From: Macrobrachium rosenbergii
Taxonomy: Eukaryota > Arthropoda > Malacostraca > Decapoda > Palaemonidae
Assembly (NCBI RefSeq): GCF_040412425.1
Contig: NC_089749.1
Span: 38,107,070 to 38,171,069 of the forward strand
Length of the DNA stretch: 64,000 nt
Direction of reading: 5' to 3'
The notes under the pieces are model-generated. The model had not been told where the DNA came from. It did no database searches and was given only the letters and a program-made list of their open reading frames with translations. Positions 1 through 10,490 of this stretch are shown here, in pieces; within the stretch, counting starts at the first letter, position 1; each line of letters opens with the position of its first letter. The position numbers and the translations under genes are program-made.

Positions 1-977
1 TATGACAATCGTGTTCCCAAAGTATTAAGATAACTTTTAAATGAAATTAAAGTTACTGTAATTTCATTTAAAAGTTAGCTTAATACATTATCCTTAAAAA
101 AAAGAAATAATTGGTTAACGTCAAAATATAGGAGTGTGTGAAGATTACGTACACTATTTCTCTCTCTCACCCTTCCAACCAATCTATTTTAAAAGTCTTC
201 TCAACCTCGTTTTTAAAAACTACTTTATTCTAGTATGTCTCTTTCTCTTTGTTCTGAAGTGATTTTTCATGAGCAAACAAGTGTTTTTTATTTGGACTAA
301 TACAACTCTTAGTTGTCTCTATGTTTTAGAACGTAACATTTGCCACACTAGTGCAGTCAGAAAGATGGTACAAGTAAAATTAGATAAATTTAAAGTTTTC
401 TATTGTTCAGGTAAAGACGTACAAAGAAATAGCAATAACTTGTAAAATATGTGTGAGCGCTAACTACGAATGAGAAAGAGAGAGAGAGATAATTGTTGTC
501 CTTACATTAAGAGAATGAAATTATTTATGAATTATTATGGAGAGAGAGAATTGTTGTCTTTGCATTAAGAGAGTGAAATTATTTATGAATTATTACAGAG
601 AGAGAGAGAGAGAGAGATTACTCAGGAATCCTTTGACCTGCTGTCAGCAACACTCCCCCATCCTGTCACATAAATTAAGACACATTTAACAGCTTTGCCC
701 TTGAGCAAGTTCACAAAAGATACAGGAATGAAATTTGTTTGTTTAAAATATGTATCACATACGTAATTTTGTAATTGCAGTTATGTCATTGTTATTACTA
801 TACAGTATATATATTTTTATTATTATTATTATTTAATCTTATTAATATCTGAAAATTAGTACTTATTATTAGATAAATAATTAATTTATCATACAAAACT
901 AATAAACATATTATTATAATAACCCAAACGTTTGCACAGTGCAGCCGCCACCCCAACCTAATTTACCTTTTGTTTTT
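1..977. other. AT-rich intergenic DNA, no gene seen
   Basis: No coding frame, RNA gene or transposon end could be supported. The only structure is a short GA-rich duplication, listed separately, and AT-rich runs near 800-910. Confidence 0.6.
480..616. repeat. 62-bp direct duplication bordered by (GA)n
   Basis: Two near-identical units (about 480-540 and 541-598) each begin with a GA run followed by AATTGTTGTC, a GCATTAAGAGA-like segment and TTATTTATGAATTATTA. A (GA)n run closes the second unit. This is probably slippage or unequal exchange at a microsatellite. Confidence 0.7.
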
Positions 978-1063
978 GGCCCCTGTTATCTGTGTCATCT
1001 CAATATCTGTTTTTTTAAAAAAACCTGGAACAGATATTGAGATGTTGACAGATGGCAGGGCCA
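978..1063. repeat. Long hairpin (32-bp stem, 21-nt loop)
   Basis: The inner arms 996-1009 (CATCTCAATATCTG) and 1031-1044 (CAGATATTGAGATG) are perfect reverse complements. The pairing continues imperfectly outward to GGCCCCTG on the left and CAGGGCC on the right, so the stem is about 32 bp. The loop is a T-run followed by an A-run. It could be a foldback remnant or an inverted junction at the edge of the LTR-like block that follows. The shape also fits a small-RNA precursor, but nothing shows transcription. Confidence 0.6.
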
Positions 1064-2270
1064 GGAGGATATTTTATGCCCTCCCTCAAGAAGATTAGCC
1101 CAACTAATCTTCTTAAATGGATTTTCTAAAGGCAAATTAAGCTGCCTGAATTGTCTTACCTCCGCAGGGAACCCGGGAAGGCGCAACGGAATCGCTGCCC
1201 ACCTAGCCAGTGACTCATGCTTGCACATGGCCCCTACCCCTGGCCGTGTGCCTTAAAAGGAAGAGAAGCAGTTAGTTGTGGAGCAGAAAACATGCAGTAA
1301 GAGTCCTCAAGAGACAGTCCTCCACGCGGGCGAGCGGTAACTTTGCTGAGAGATCACCCTTCATCCCTGTCCGACCCCAGACTGCAGTCATCCTCGAGGG
1401 CACCGCCATACGTATGTTCATCCTTATTTCATCAGACCCACTTCCCGTAAGGTAACGTGCGAGCAAAGACTTTTCGGTCACGACAGTTTGCCCTTTAGAA
1501 AGCTTGGAGTACCAGCATTTCACTTCTGTCCTTGTGCCAGTTTATCCAGTGCCATTTCCAATGTCCTGTGTTCAATTGTAAAGTGGTCATTCCTTCCTCG
1601 AGTCTTTGGCACCCTCAGTGCAAACTCGAGACTTATTCTGTGTTAAATGGTTCCTTTACTGGCGTGTAATGTGTAAATCTCTCTTGCAGAGGGACCCAGT
1701 CGCAGTGGACTCATCTTGGCCTGTGCCCTACCTTTAATCAAGACTCCCTTAGAAGGATCTTCAGGCGTTGCAAGCCCTTTATCAATTTACTTAAACATTT
1801 TCCCTTCAAATGCTTGCTTTTGTAAATATAATTCTTTAATTTAGCCCAAGTGTTTACATAACATTTCCTTATGAAGTAGAGCCTTCAGCTCCTAAATTCT
1901 CCCCTTTTTCTTATTTTTTTTATGATTTCCCTTTACGCAAGTCAGAACTCCAAGGCCAATTAAATAAAGTTTCCGTTGCCGGCCTGTAAAATACCGTAAA
2001 CCCAGGGAAATACGTAAAAATATGTATACATATACCATAAAAAATCTCATCTCAGTAAGAGAGAGAGAGAATGATGATTTTTATTATTCAATGTTATTTA
2101 ATTTACACATAAAAGCTTGAAAACTTATAAATTACATAAGAAATTAAACAAACACTTTTGCAGGGTTTCTCAGTATTCGCAAATGTTTGCGCGTCTGTGA
2201 AAAACTCATGTATGACAATTAGTTAGGTTCCAGTGAAAAGGTGAATTCACGCAACTCGACTCATGCAAGT
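1064..2270. other. LTR-like or promoter-like block, identity unsure
   Basis: This stretch is more GC-rich than its surroundings up to about 1700. It has a TATA-like TTAAAAGG near 1252-1259, a pyrimidine-rich middle, and a polyadenylation-type AATAAA near 1963 followed by GT-rich sequence. That order of signals resembles a solo LTR, but I could not find matching ends or a target-site duplication. The small open frames here are not convincing as protein. A 12-bp GA run lies near 2060. Confidence 0.25.
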
Positions 2271-2282
2271 TCGGGGTATTAC

Positions 2283-2316
2283 TGTGTGTGTGTGTATGTG
2301 TGTGTATGTATGTATG

Positions 2317-2410
<94 letters not shown>

Positions 2411-2422
2411 ATATGTATATAA
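2283..2422. repeat. Compound microsatellite (TG)n-(TATG)n-(TA)n
   Basis: A TG tract grades into TATG repeats and then about 90 bp of pure TA dinucleotide. Tyrosine/isoleucine-rich open frames across it are translation artefacts. Confidence 0.97.
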
Positions 2423-3358
2423 TGTATAAATGTTTAAAATGTATGGTACAGGGATAGTGTATTATGATATTTTATTTAGGATATATATCTGAATTATTTT
2501 TAATTAACGTGTCTGGTCCTGGAACCTGAGCAACACAGTTGAGGGCCCACTGGACATTTAGATATTTTTCCAAAAAATAAGAAATCATCAGTTTATGTTT
2601 CTGGAATATGAATACCTGGGCAACCGTAGTTATGTAAAAACACTGTTGGCAAGTCCAAAGAAAAATTACCAAATACATTTGTCATCCAAATGTGCATGTT
2701 CGTGGATTCCACCAAAATAAAAAATATCTAAAGAGTCAGTACATGATTCGCTCCAGGAACCTTGTATAGTACCTAGTCAGGGGTACAAAGTTGTCGAGCC
2801 CCACTCCTTGGCCCTGGTAACTGGAACACATGTGAGGCCTGACATGAGCATTAAATATTACAAAAATCTCTTCACCCAACCCAAAACTACTGGAGACACT
2901 AAAATGATTGCATTCAAAACTGGGTTGTTGGTTTGTCAAACCACTGCACCTATCTGCTGATTATGACTGGAAGGGATGGTTTTATTAATTTACTTATTTA
3001 TTAATTCATTTTTTAGTCCAGGAATAGGATATGTTTACTAAGGATTACAAAAAATCCTGGAATTCATACCAGGGCCATTCTGGACATTGCCTATATATTG
3101 TGCACAGCACAGCACTTTAGAATAAATAAAAAATGTTGTACAGGAGAATATAATTAAATGTATGTGTTTGACAGTATTCAGTCAATCGAATTGTTCACAG
3201 GCTGTAGATAAAGAACATTGCTGTTAATCTTGAAAATAGTCCATTAGCACTGATTGATTTCAAAGGAATGAGCTGGGTATAAATAGTTGCTAATGCCATT
3301 AAGTTTGTAAAAAAATAACACAGAGAATTAATTTTATTCTGCACTAACAGTATAATGC
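2423..3358. other. Intergenic DNA, nothing recognised
   Basis: No supported gene. A segment at about 3238-3290 partly repeats the start of the following DIRS terminal repeat (AATAGTCCATTAGCACTGAT occurs at both places), so this flank may hold a scrap of the same element. Confidence 0.5.
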
Positions 3359-3640
3359 CACCCAGTGAAATAGTCCATTAGCACTGATTTCTAGGTATAA
3401 ATATTGCTAAATATACCAGAGAAAAAGCTAACCATAATGGGGTTAACATCCACCATTAGATGGTGTCGGTATACACAAGGGGTGAGTGGTTGCCACTACC
3501 ACAGATCTTCGTCCTATAGATTTCTCCATTCTCAAAACCCCGAAAAGGGAGGAGCCTTTCCAAAACCTCATCCCCGCACCTAGCCAACCACCACCCCGGC
3601 CGCCATCTTCATTCCAATTTAGCACGCCTTCCAGGATACA
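3359..3640 (+). repeat. Left inverted terminal repeat of DIRS copy A
   Basis: The sequence is the reverse complement of about 12780-13060, with matching landmarks: a CACCCAGTGAAATAG start, a TATACCAGAGAAAAAGCTAA segment, TGGTGTCGGTATACACAA, CAAAACCCCGAAAAGGG and GGCCGCCATCTTCAT. Similarity fades after about 3625. Inverted rather than direct terminal repeats are the mark of DIRS1-like elements as opposed to LTR elements. Confidence 0.85.
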
Positions 3641-4439
3641 CACCGTGTTTTTTCCTTGGTGTTGTTTTTTGGTTTTTCTGCATTTTCATCATGTCATCCC
3701 ACCAGGAATTTCCACCATCTAAGTTGAGTACCATTTCCTTTTGGTTTTTTATTACAGAGGCATTATATTTGACTGTTTGTATATTGTTTACCAAGGTAAA
3801 TAGTTCCACGCAGCCGGGCGTGGGCTGTGTCTGCCTCTTCCATGCTTGACCCTCAGTCTTCGCATTTTATTAGCAGAATGTTTCTGCTAGTTTTTATCCA
3901 TGCTCCATTCCGTTTGGAGCCTTATTTGGAGAATTTACCATTTCGCTGGTAGGAGGTTAGGGAGCCCGTATCATGACTGATCTAGGCTAGGGATGGAGGT
4001 ACACCCCTCCCTTTTTCTGATCATAGTTTTCTCCCCTTTCTCTGGTTTCCTTCCTCCACCAGTGAGTTGGTGCCTTCTCGATGGTGGTATTATTATTTTT
4101 ATGATCATAACTGATGTGTACAAGGATGGATGACATGTCTATTCTTGGATTAGTTTTTGTGTGCGATTTGGCGTCAGAGGTGGCCATTTTGGGTATCCCT
4201 GCTTCCCGTATAACGGATGTTGTTTGGACCTCTCTGCCGCTGAGTCATTTATGTATTTATAAGTATATATTTTTTAAACTTCTCATATCGAATGGTTAAC
4301 TTTTTATGTTAGTACTCTTGACGACAGGTAGTTTTATTCGATTAGGTATATTCTAGCCTAGCCTTCTCGACCGAACCATAATTCGGTTTTGAAGGGTTAG
4401 GCTAGACAGGATAGGCGCTTTTACACGATGCCCAGACTA
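3641..4439. other. Copy A 5' zone, noncoding
   Basis: This lies between the left terminal repeat and the tandem array. I see no gene; short frames here have no family resemblance. It is probably leader sequence of the retrotransposon. Confidence 0.4.
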
Positions 4440-4830
4440 CCTAGCTCACCTGACCAGGCCGTTTTGAGGTTTTGGAGGGAGATGTTAGGTTTGTGAGGGA
4501 GTTCCTCGTTCTCTCTTGGGTTAGGTTTTGGAAGGTGAGGTTAGACTAGTGAGAGAGTTGCTCTTCCCCTTGGCCCACCTGACCAGGCCGTTAGGTTTTG
4601 GGAGGTGAGGTTAGGCTAGTGAGAGAGTTGCTCTTCACCCTTAGCCCACCTGACCAGGCCGTTAGGTTTTGGAGGGTGAGGTTAGAATAGTGGAGGGTCT
4701 CCTCAATTCATAGTCTACCACCTGACCAGGCTGTCGGTTTTGGAGGGTGTGGCTAGGTTATGCGAGGTTCTCTCTCCCCCTCACCTGTAGCGCTCATTCT
4801 GGCCTTCCTGACCAAGCCAAAAGTTTTGGT
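4440..4830 (+). repeat. Tandem array, about 80-bp unit, 5 degenerate copies
   Basis: Each unit carries CCTGACCAGGC(C/T)GT followed by GGTTTTGGA(G)GGTGAGGTTAG and GTGAGAGAGTTGCTCTTC. The CTGACCAGGC starts lie near 4450, 4571, 4650, 4722 and (diverged) 4808. It sits in the presumed leader of DIRS copy A. Copy D has a different degenerate array in the corresponding place. Confidence 0.8.
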
Positions 4831-5414
4831 TTTGGAAGGTAGGCTGGGATCGAAGGTTGCACAGGTTATTTCGTGTATATAGCCTAGTCCTTCTTTACCT
4901 GATCAGTTAGATTTTTGGCGAGTGACCTGGGCATCTTCCTAGCAGAGGGAAACCGATCGCTGCGTTCGGCACCCCGTGGGAGGTTTCATTCAGCTTCCAG
5001 AGGGTGCTACCCACCCGACTGGTCGCGTGTCGCCGGCTTCCGCCACTCTGCTACCTTTCCCTTATCGGGCGGTGTTTCGCTTGCTCGCTTTCCACAGTTA
5101 TAGCTGGAGCGTCGAACACTGTCCCAGGGATGCAATCATGAGTCACGCTATGTTTAGTCTCCGCCAGGTTAGTCGGATCTTTCGTTGTTATCGTCCATGT
5201 TACCACTCCGGTGGGTATGGTTTTCGGTTTAATTGGCGTTTTCCACTATGTGGTTTCCGCCCTGGGCGATTGTGAGATGGGCCATATGCGAACACTCCTT
5301 TCCGCCACATTACGCCGTTTCCATAATATGTGACATAACGAGATTTCAGTGGCAAATCACAGCGGAGTACCATAGCGACGGAGTATCTTAGAGTACTTAT
5401 TTTTAACATATTAA
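4831..5414. other. Copy A leader, no gene seen
   Basis: Moderately GC-rich sequence (arginine/proline-rich frames at 4915-5275 on the plus strand and 5200-5436 on the minus strand) without recognisable domains. I treat it as untranslated leader of the DIRS element. Confidence 0.4.
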
Positions 5415-6953
5415 CCCTTTCCTGTCCAATTGACATTAGTTACGCAATAACCCCTACCCCTTCTTTTTCTGACTGTAATTTTAGCGGTGGTAGGGCAATT
5501 TTTTTATATTTTTGGACACTTGGTGGTTTCCATAGGCTAAAGCATACCTTGGACCGTGTAACTATACTATACTATACTGCACATGCGCAAATCTGTGGCA
5601 TAATAAATTTCTCACAATGAAATCAGCTGATCCTACCCATGTTTCTCTCTCGTATCTTACATTTTTTTTTATAAAATGTAGGATTACATTATTGGAAACA
5701 CTCTGTTCCATATCCTCTATTTTCTATAAATTTTTAGTTCCTCTTGCATGTCGGAACTCCATGGCATAGTAAAATTCTCATAATGACATTAGCTGATCCC
5801 ACCCACGCAGGCCTGGCAGGCCACACTTCTGTCAGAGGTGGAAATTCAATCGAGAACTCAAAGTTTTAACGGTAAAACGCCATGTTTCATCACATAAGAG
5901 TATCTGGATTTTCTGAATCTCATTTTTCATTATCATATATATCGATATTTAGAGAATTTTTGTTGGCTTTCTCATAAAAAATAATTCATTCACCTAACTG
6001 TTATAGCTTTGAGCTACGAACGATAATCCATTTTTCCTTAACAGCTTATAACGTCAAAATGAAACTGTTGCTGTTACCAAAGCCATTTTTCTTGACTTCA
6101 CTTTATTCCTCAACCTTTCCTCTACATTTTTGTATATTTACATAGTAATTTCTATGAAAAATCCGAGCTAGGGCTCTTCAAAAAAATGGCGATAATTTTC
6201 ACTTATGCTGGGCAGCGCACTCTGTTTCTTACCCACTTTTCTATCAATTTTCACCAACTGGACTTAATTCATTTTTTCATTGTTTTATATGTCGATATTT
6301 AGAGAATTTTCTTGGCTTTCTCATAAAAAAATATTTCATTTGCCTAACTGTTATAGTTTTTGAGCTACGAACAATAATGTTGACAACGGTAGTAATGGGC
6401 AGATCGATTTATAACGTCAAAATGAAACACGTTACAAAGCCATTTTTCTTAACTTTCCTTTATTCTTCAACTTTTCCTCTACTTTTTCGTATATTTACAA
6501 AGTAATTTCTATGAAAAATAACCGAGATAGGGCTCTTCAAAAATTTTTTCTAGCGATAATTCTCACCATAGTAGATCGCTGTTTCTCACCCTCTTTTCTA
6601 TAAATTTTTCACCAACTGGACTTATTCGTTTTCCATTGTTTTATATGTCAATATTTAGGGAATTTTGTTGGCTTTCTCATAAAAATAATTCATTCGTCTG
6701 ACTTGTGAATTTTTTTTTCGTTAAATAACTCACATTTTTTCGTATTTAGAGGGCTGGGACTCTTATTCTGACTATTCCACCATAAAATATAAACATTTAG
6801 AAAAAAAGGACAGCAAAATGAACGTTGTTGGCATAAAATTTCTATTTTTGCTGAATTTTCGAAATAATTATTTTTTCGCACTGTCGAGCGCTCCCAGACA
6901 CATCGGGGCTCATGTACCCTCAGCGATGTGATAACTATACAGATATGAAAGGG
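5415..6953. mobile_element. TTAA-flanked piggyBac-like nonautonomous element with internal tandem repeats
   Basis: Both ends abut TTAA (5411-5414 and 6954-6957). The termini are inverted: CCCTTTC at the left and GAAAGGG at the right. TTAA target duplication with CCC/GGG ends is the signature of the piggyBac superfamily. No transposase is present. The interior is mostly a roughly 350-bp unit repeated three times; GATATTTAG(A/G)GAATTTT with GTTGGCTTTCTCATAAAA recurs near 5944, 6293 and 6651, and GAGCTACGAACRATAAT and TAACGTCAAAATGAAAC also recur. It lies inside the leader of DIRS copy A, so it inserted after that copy arrived. Element 57460-59637 has the same plan with a different repeat unit. 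Confidence 0.7.
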
Positions 6954-7148
6954 TTAATAGTTAGCCATTCTGTAGCATAACCTATGTTTATTAGTCTTGT
7001 ACTACCAGATTCAATTCCGGCGGGTTTTGCCTGATGACACGCATGTTTCATCACCCATAAATCTGTGTTAAGGTAGCCTATTACCGCCGGACCTAACTCC
7101 GGCGGGCCTTGCCTTGACGTTACTCATATACCACCATTCCACTTACAG
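6954..7148 (+). promoter_or_regulatory. Leader before DIRS copy A gag, ending in a splice acceptor
   Basis: Two related GC-rich motifs (ATTCCGGCGGGTTTTGCC near 7014 and ACTCCGGCGGGCCTTGCC near 7096) lie here. The stretch ends in CCATTCCACTTACAG directly before the gag ATG at 7149, a good 3' splice site. A noncoding leader exon further upstream is therefore likely, but its donor was not identified. Confidence 0.45.
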
Positions 7149-9402
7149 ATGGTACATTGTCAGGAGCCAGGGTGCACGGCGATTCTCCAACAACCCTGTG
7201 GACACGAGGTGTGCCGTTCGCACTCCAGCTGCTTGGTCCACGTTGGGGACCTGGTCGTTTGGCACCCGGATGGCTGTGAAGTCTGCTACGCTCTGTACGA
7301 GTTAATGGTGGATGAGTCGGTAAGTTTTAAGAGACCGCTAACCTTTAGTCTCTTTTTGACTTTAATGACTTATATAGACATATACAGGAAATTGGAGAAT
7401 ATTCTCAGTAAGTCCTGCCCTTTCTTACAGTCTGACCAAATCATCCGTGACTCTTCGCTGTCGACCCTGAAGATCTGGGTCGGCGGATTTGGGAGGAACG
7501 TTGCGTCTGGCAATCCTTATGTCCTGTCGGAGGAGATTTGTAATCTCCTCTACCCCGGTGCCCGGATCTCCGCTGCAATGCCGGCGGAATTGGCCGCCCC
7601 AATCATCGAGAGGATCCGGCAAGAGACGCAGCCCTCCCAAGAAGACAACCTGTGCGGAGAGGTGGCGGAAGAGGTAGCGGCCATCAACATCCACCTCGAG
7701 CCGATGAGCGTGGATTTGGACCATCAGGTAGAAGGTAAGGTGGTAAGTGAGGCAGGGGGAGAGGGTTTGGAAGTTCCCTTTTTAGTTCTCCTTCTTCTTC
7801 CTTTCAGGGGTTTCCCAAACCAGCTATCCTTGGGGACAGATCTAGGTCTGTTATCCCCAAGGTGAAATCCTTAAAAAAGAAGGACTTACCAAAGTCCTCT
7901 AGACCTCAAAGGTCTAATCCGCCAGCTCCCTCAAGGTCGTCACTGGCTCTTAAATCAGTGGCGTCCTCAAGTAAGGCTACTCCCCCGTCCAAAGGGTCGA
8001 GATCCAGGGTGTCTAAGGCTAAACCCCCACAGCCTAACTTTGACCCTGAGGCCTTCGCCGAACTTCTAATGCAGAAGTTAGACTCCAGGGTTGAAGCTAG
8101 GATACAAGACCTTTCTTCTCAGCTTGCTTCAAGCTTGGAGACCTCTGGTCAGTCAGTGCTGTCATTGGCACAAAGGATGCAGGCCCAGGAAAGCTTGCTC
8201 TCCGGATTTATCCAATCCGGAGCAGTACAGCAGTCCCATGTTGTTCGGATGCCTCCAGACTGCCCCTTTGATAAGGGGGAACCCGTGGCGGCTGGCTCTA
8301 CACGCCCCTGCATAATGATACCCTGACCATCGAGGGTTTGGGCACTCGTGCGTCTGGAAGAACTGGAGTTCTTTCCACCCGACCTGGTGCCTCCCTACCC
8401 AGGCTATGCCAGGCTAACAGAGGAAGCCTGGATTAGATCCGACAAGGTCCCGAAGGAAACGGTTATCTTTCCCAGGGACCAAGCCCAATCCGCCCTGATG
8501 CGCGCTCTCACTGACTGGGAGTGCGAAAATACAAAACTTACTCCCTTTAAAGGGAGTTTTACGATGTTCTCGGTAGGTGACTCCATCCCTACCCCCTGCA
8601 CGACTAAGATCGCAGAATTGACTATTCAGGCGGGAATAGATGGCAAACCGCTGCCTCAACTCCGGGAGACAGATCCCACCTCCCTTCTTTTCCCCGCGGA
8701 TTTGGAATATTGGTCGGGAGCTCCGGCTACGTTCACAGTGGGTAAACTCGACCCCGAGTGTGCCTCCACCTTGTTCAGTGAACAGCTACCCAAGATTCCG
8801 GAGGCCCTTCTGAAGGCGGAGTTTGAGGTTAAGTGCAGGTTGAGTCGCTCCTGCATTCCATCACCATCGCAGAAGTAACAGTGTTAACTTACACTGACGA
8901 ACCTCTGTTCCAGGTCCTGATGAAATCATTATTAGCGTCATTCCAATCGGACCTTTATGACTTTGTGGTGGCGAGACAAAACTGCCGGAAGCATATCTTC
9001 ACAGACGCCACTATCAGACATGAGCCCAATAGACTCATGAAGAGTTCTGTCTGGGGACCTAACATCTTCCCTGAGGATGAGGTCAATAATGTTCTGGCGG
9101 AGGCAACCAGAGCAAATCAAAGTCTTCGCTCCTGCTGGGGTCTCCCTTTTAAAAGGAAGTCCGCCGAGACCTCCGGACCTCAACCCAGGGAAAGGAAGAG
9201 GTTCAGGAGATATAGGAAACCCCAGGCTCAAACTGTGCTTCAAGCTGTACCGGTCTCTCAGATCGGACAGCCTTCTACATCCAAAGCTCAGCCTCAGCAG
9301 CAGTTCGTACTGATGCAGCCGGCTCAGCAAGCCCCTGCTCCGCCAGCCTTCGTAGCGTCCCCAGCCTTCAACGCTTCGTTTGAAAGCCAAGGGGTGTTTT
9401 GA
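7149..9402 (+). pseudogene. DIRS copy A gag-like gene, three exons, frameshifted
   Basis: This is the likely capsid-type protein of the retrotransposon. Exon 1 (7149-7319) codes for a Cys/His-rich start (CRSHSSC, CEVC), possibly a zinc-binding module. A GTAAGT donor at 7320 and TTTCTTACAG ending at 7430 bound a 111-nt phase-0 intron. Exon 2 (7431-7742) is followed by a 65-nt phase-0 intron (7743-7807, GTAAGT...TTTCAG). Exon 3 keeps the frame: a Lys/Pro/Ser-rich linker, a coiled-coil-like stretch near 8060-8240, then a globular domain and an Arg-rich, Gln-rich tail. Frameshifts relative to copy B occur near 8295 and 8850 (a lost C), and a stop at 9400 cuts off a frame that runs into RT in copy B. 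The function of this ORF in DIRS elements is not firmly established. Confidence 0.7.
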
Positions 9403-10490
9403 GGCTACAACAGGCATGCGAGGGGGAGTAGAGCCAGAGCCGCCTACAGAGGTAGGACTGCAACCAGACCTCTCTCCCGTGGAAGAGGAGGCCGAGGAGG
9501 CAGAGGAAGTAAGTCCTCTTCCAATCAATGAGTCTCCTCAGGTAGGCGGGAGGTTATATCTCTTCCGGGACCATTGGACCTTCAGTCCGTGGGCCCACAG
9601 CATAGTTTCAAAAGGTCTGGGATGGAGCTGGAGCAGAGGGCCTCCTCCGCCAGTCAGGTTCCATCAACCTCCATCCAAAGACTTACTGGACTTTGTAAAA
9701 GACCTTCTTCAAAAGAAGGCAATAAAGAAAGTGAGACACTTGAAATTTCAAGGCCGTCTGTTCAGTGTCCCAAAGAAAGACTCAATCCAGCAAAGAGTAA
9801 TTCTAGATTTGTCTCATCTCAACTTATACATTCAATGCGACAAGTTTCGCATGCTTACAATCTCGCAGGTGCGGACCCTACTTCCCCGTGGGGCCGTCAC
9901 CACCTCTATAGATCTTTCAGACGCATATTATCACGTCCCGATTGCGAGAAACTTCTCTCCTTACCTAGGGTTCAGACTAGGGAAACAAGCATACTCGTTC
10001 AGAGTCATGCCATTCGGGCTCAACATAGCGCCCAGAATTTTTACCAAACTGGCAGAGACAGTAGTCCAACAGCTACGGGCCCAAGGGATTATGTTCATAC
10101 CTGGACGATTGGATAATTTGGGCATCCAACGCCAAGGAATGTCGAAAAGCAACATTCATAGTGATCAGCTTCCTGGAATCCTTAGGATTCCAAATAAACA
10201 GGAAGAAATCCCGTCTAGTTCCGGAGGCTCAATTTCAGTGGTTAGGAATCCAATGGGACCTAAACACACACAAACTGTCACTTCTGCCAGCCAAAAGGAG
10301 GGAAATAGCCAAAGCTACCAGGCAGTTCCTCAAAAACAAAAGAGCCTCTCGTCGTACCCAGGAAAGAGTCCTGGGTTCTCTTCAGTTCGCGTCAGTGACA
10401 GATTTGCTGCTAAAAGCCAAACTGAAGGATATAAACAGAGTATGGCGGAGAGATGAGCCAACAGCAGAAACAGAGACAAGATGTCCCTAA
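9380..10490 (+). pseudogene. DIRS copy A reverse transcriptase
   Basis: The RT copies element RNA into DNA. Visible in order: the palm entry (FSVPKKD, RVILDLSHLN), the first catalytic Asp block (SIDLSDAYYHVP), the substrate-side block (YLGFRLG, FRVMPFGLNIAP) and the thumb (FLESLGFQINRKKS, FQWLGIQWDL). Just before the YLDD catalytic box at about 10091 copy A lacks 5 nt present in copy B. The box therefore falls out of frame and the protein resumes in another frame (10161-10490). This alone would abolish polymerase activity. The block order and RNase H neighbour match DIRS rather than LTR elements. Frame end and next ORF overlap. Confidence 0.88.

Noticed and set aside
995..1523. Two minus-strand open frames of 77 and 83 codons
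   Set aside because: They lie in the LTR-like GC-rich block, overlap the hairpin and show no domain or codon pattern of a gene.
2241..2457. Tyr/Ile-rich open frames
   Set aside because: They are translations of the (TA)n/(TG)n microsatellite.
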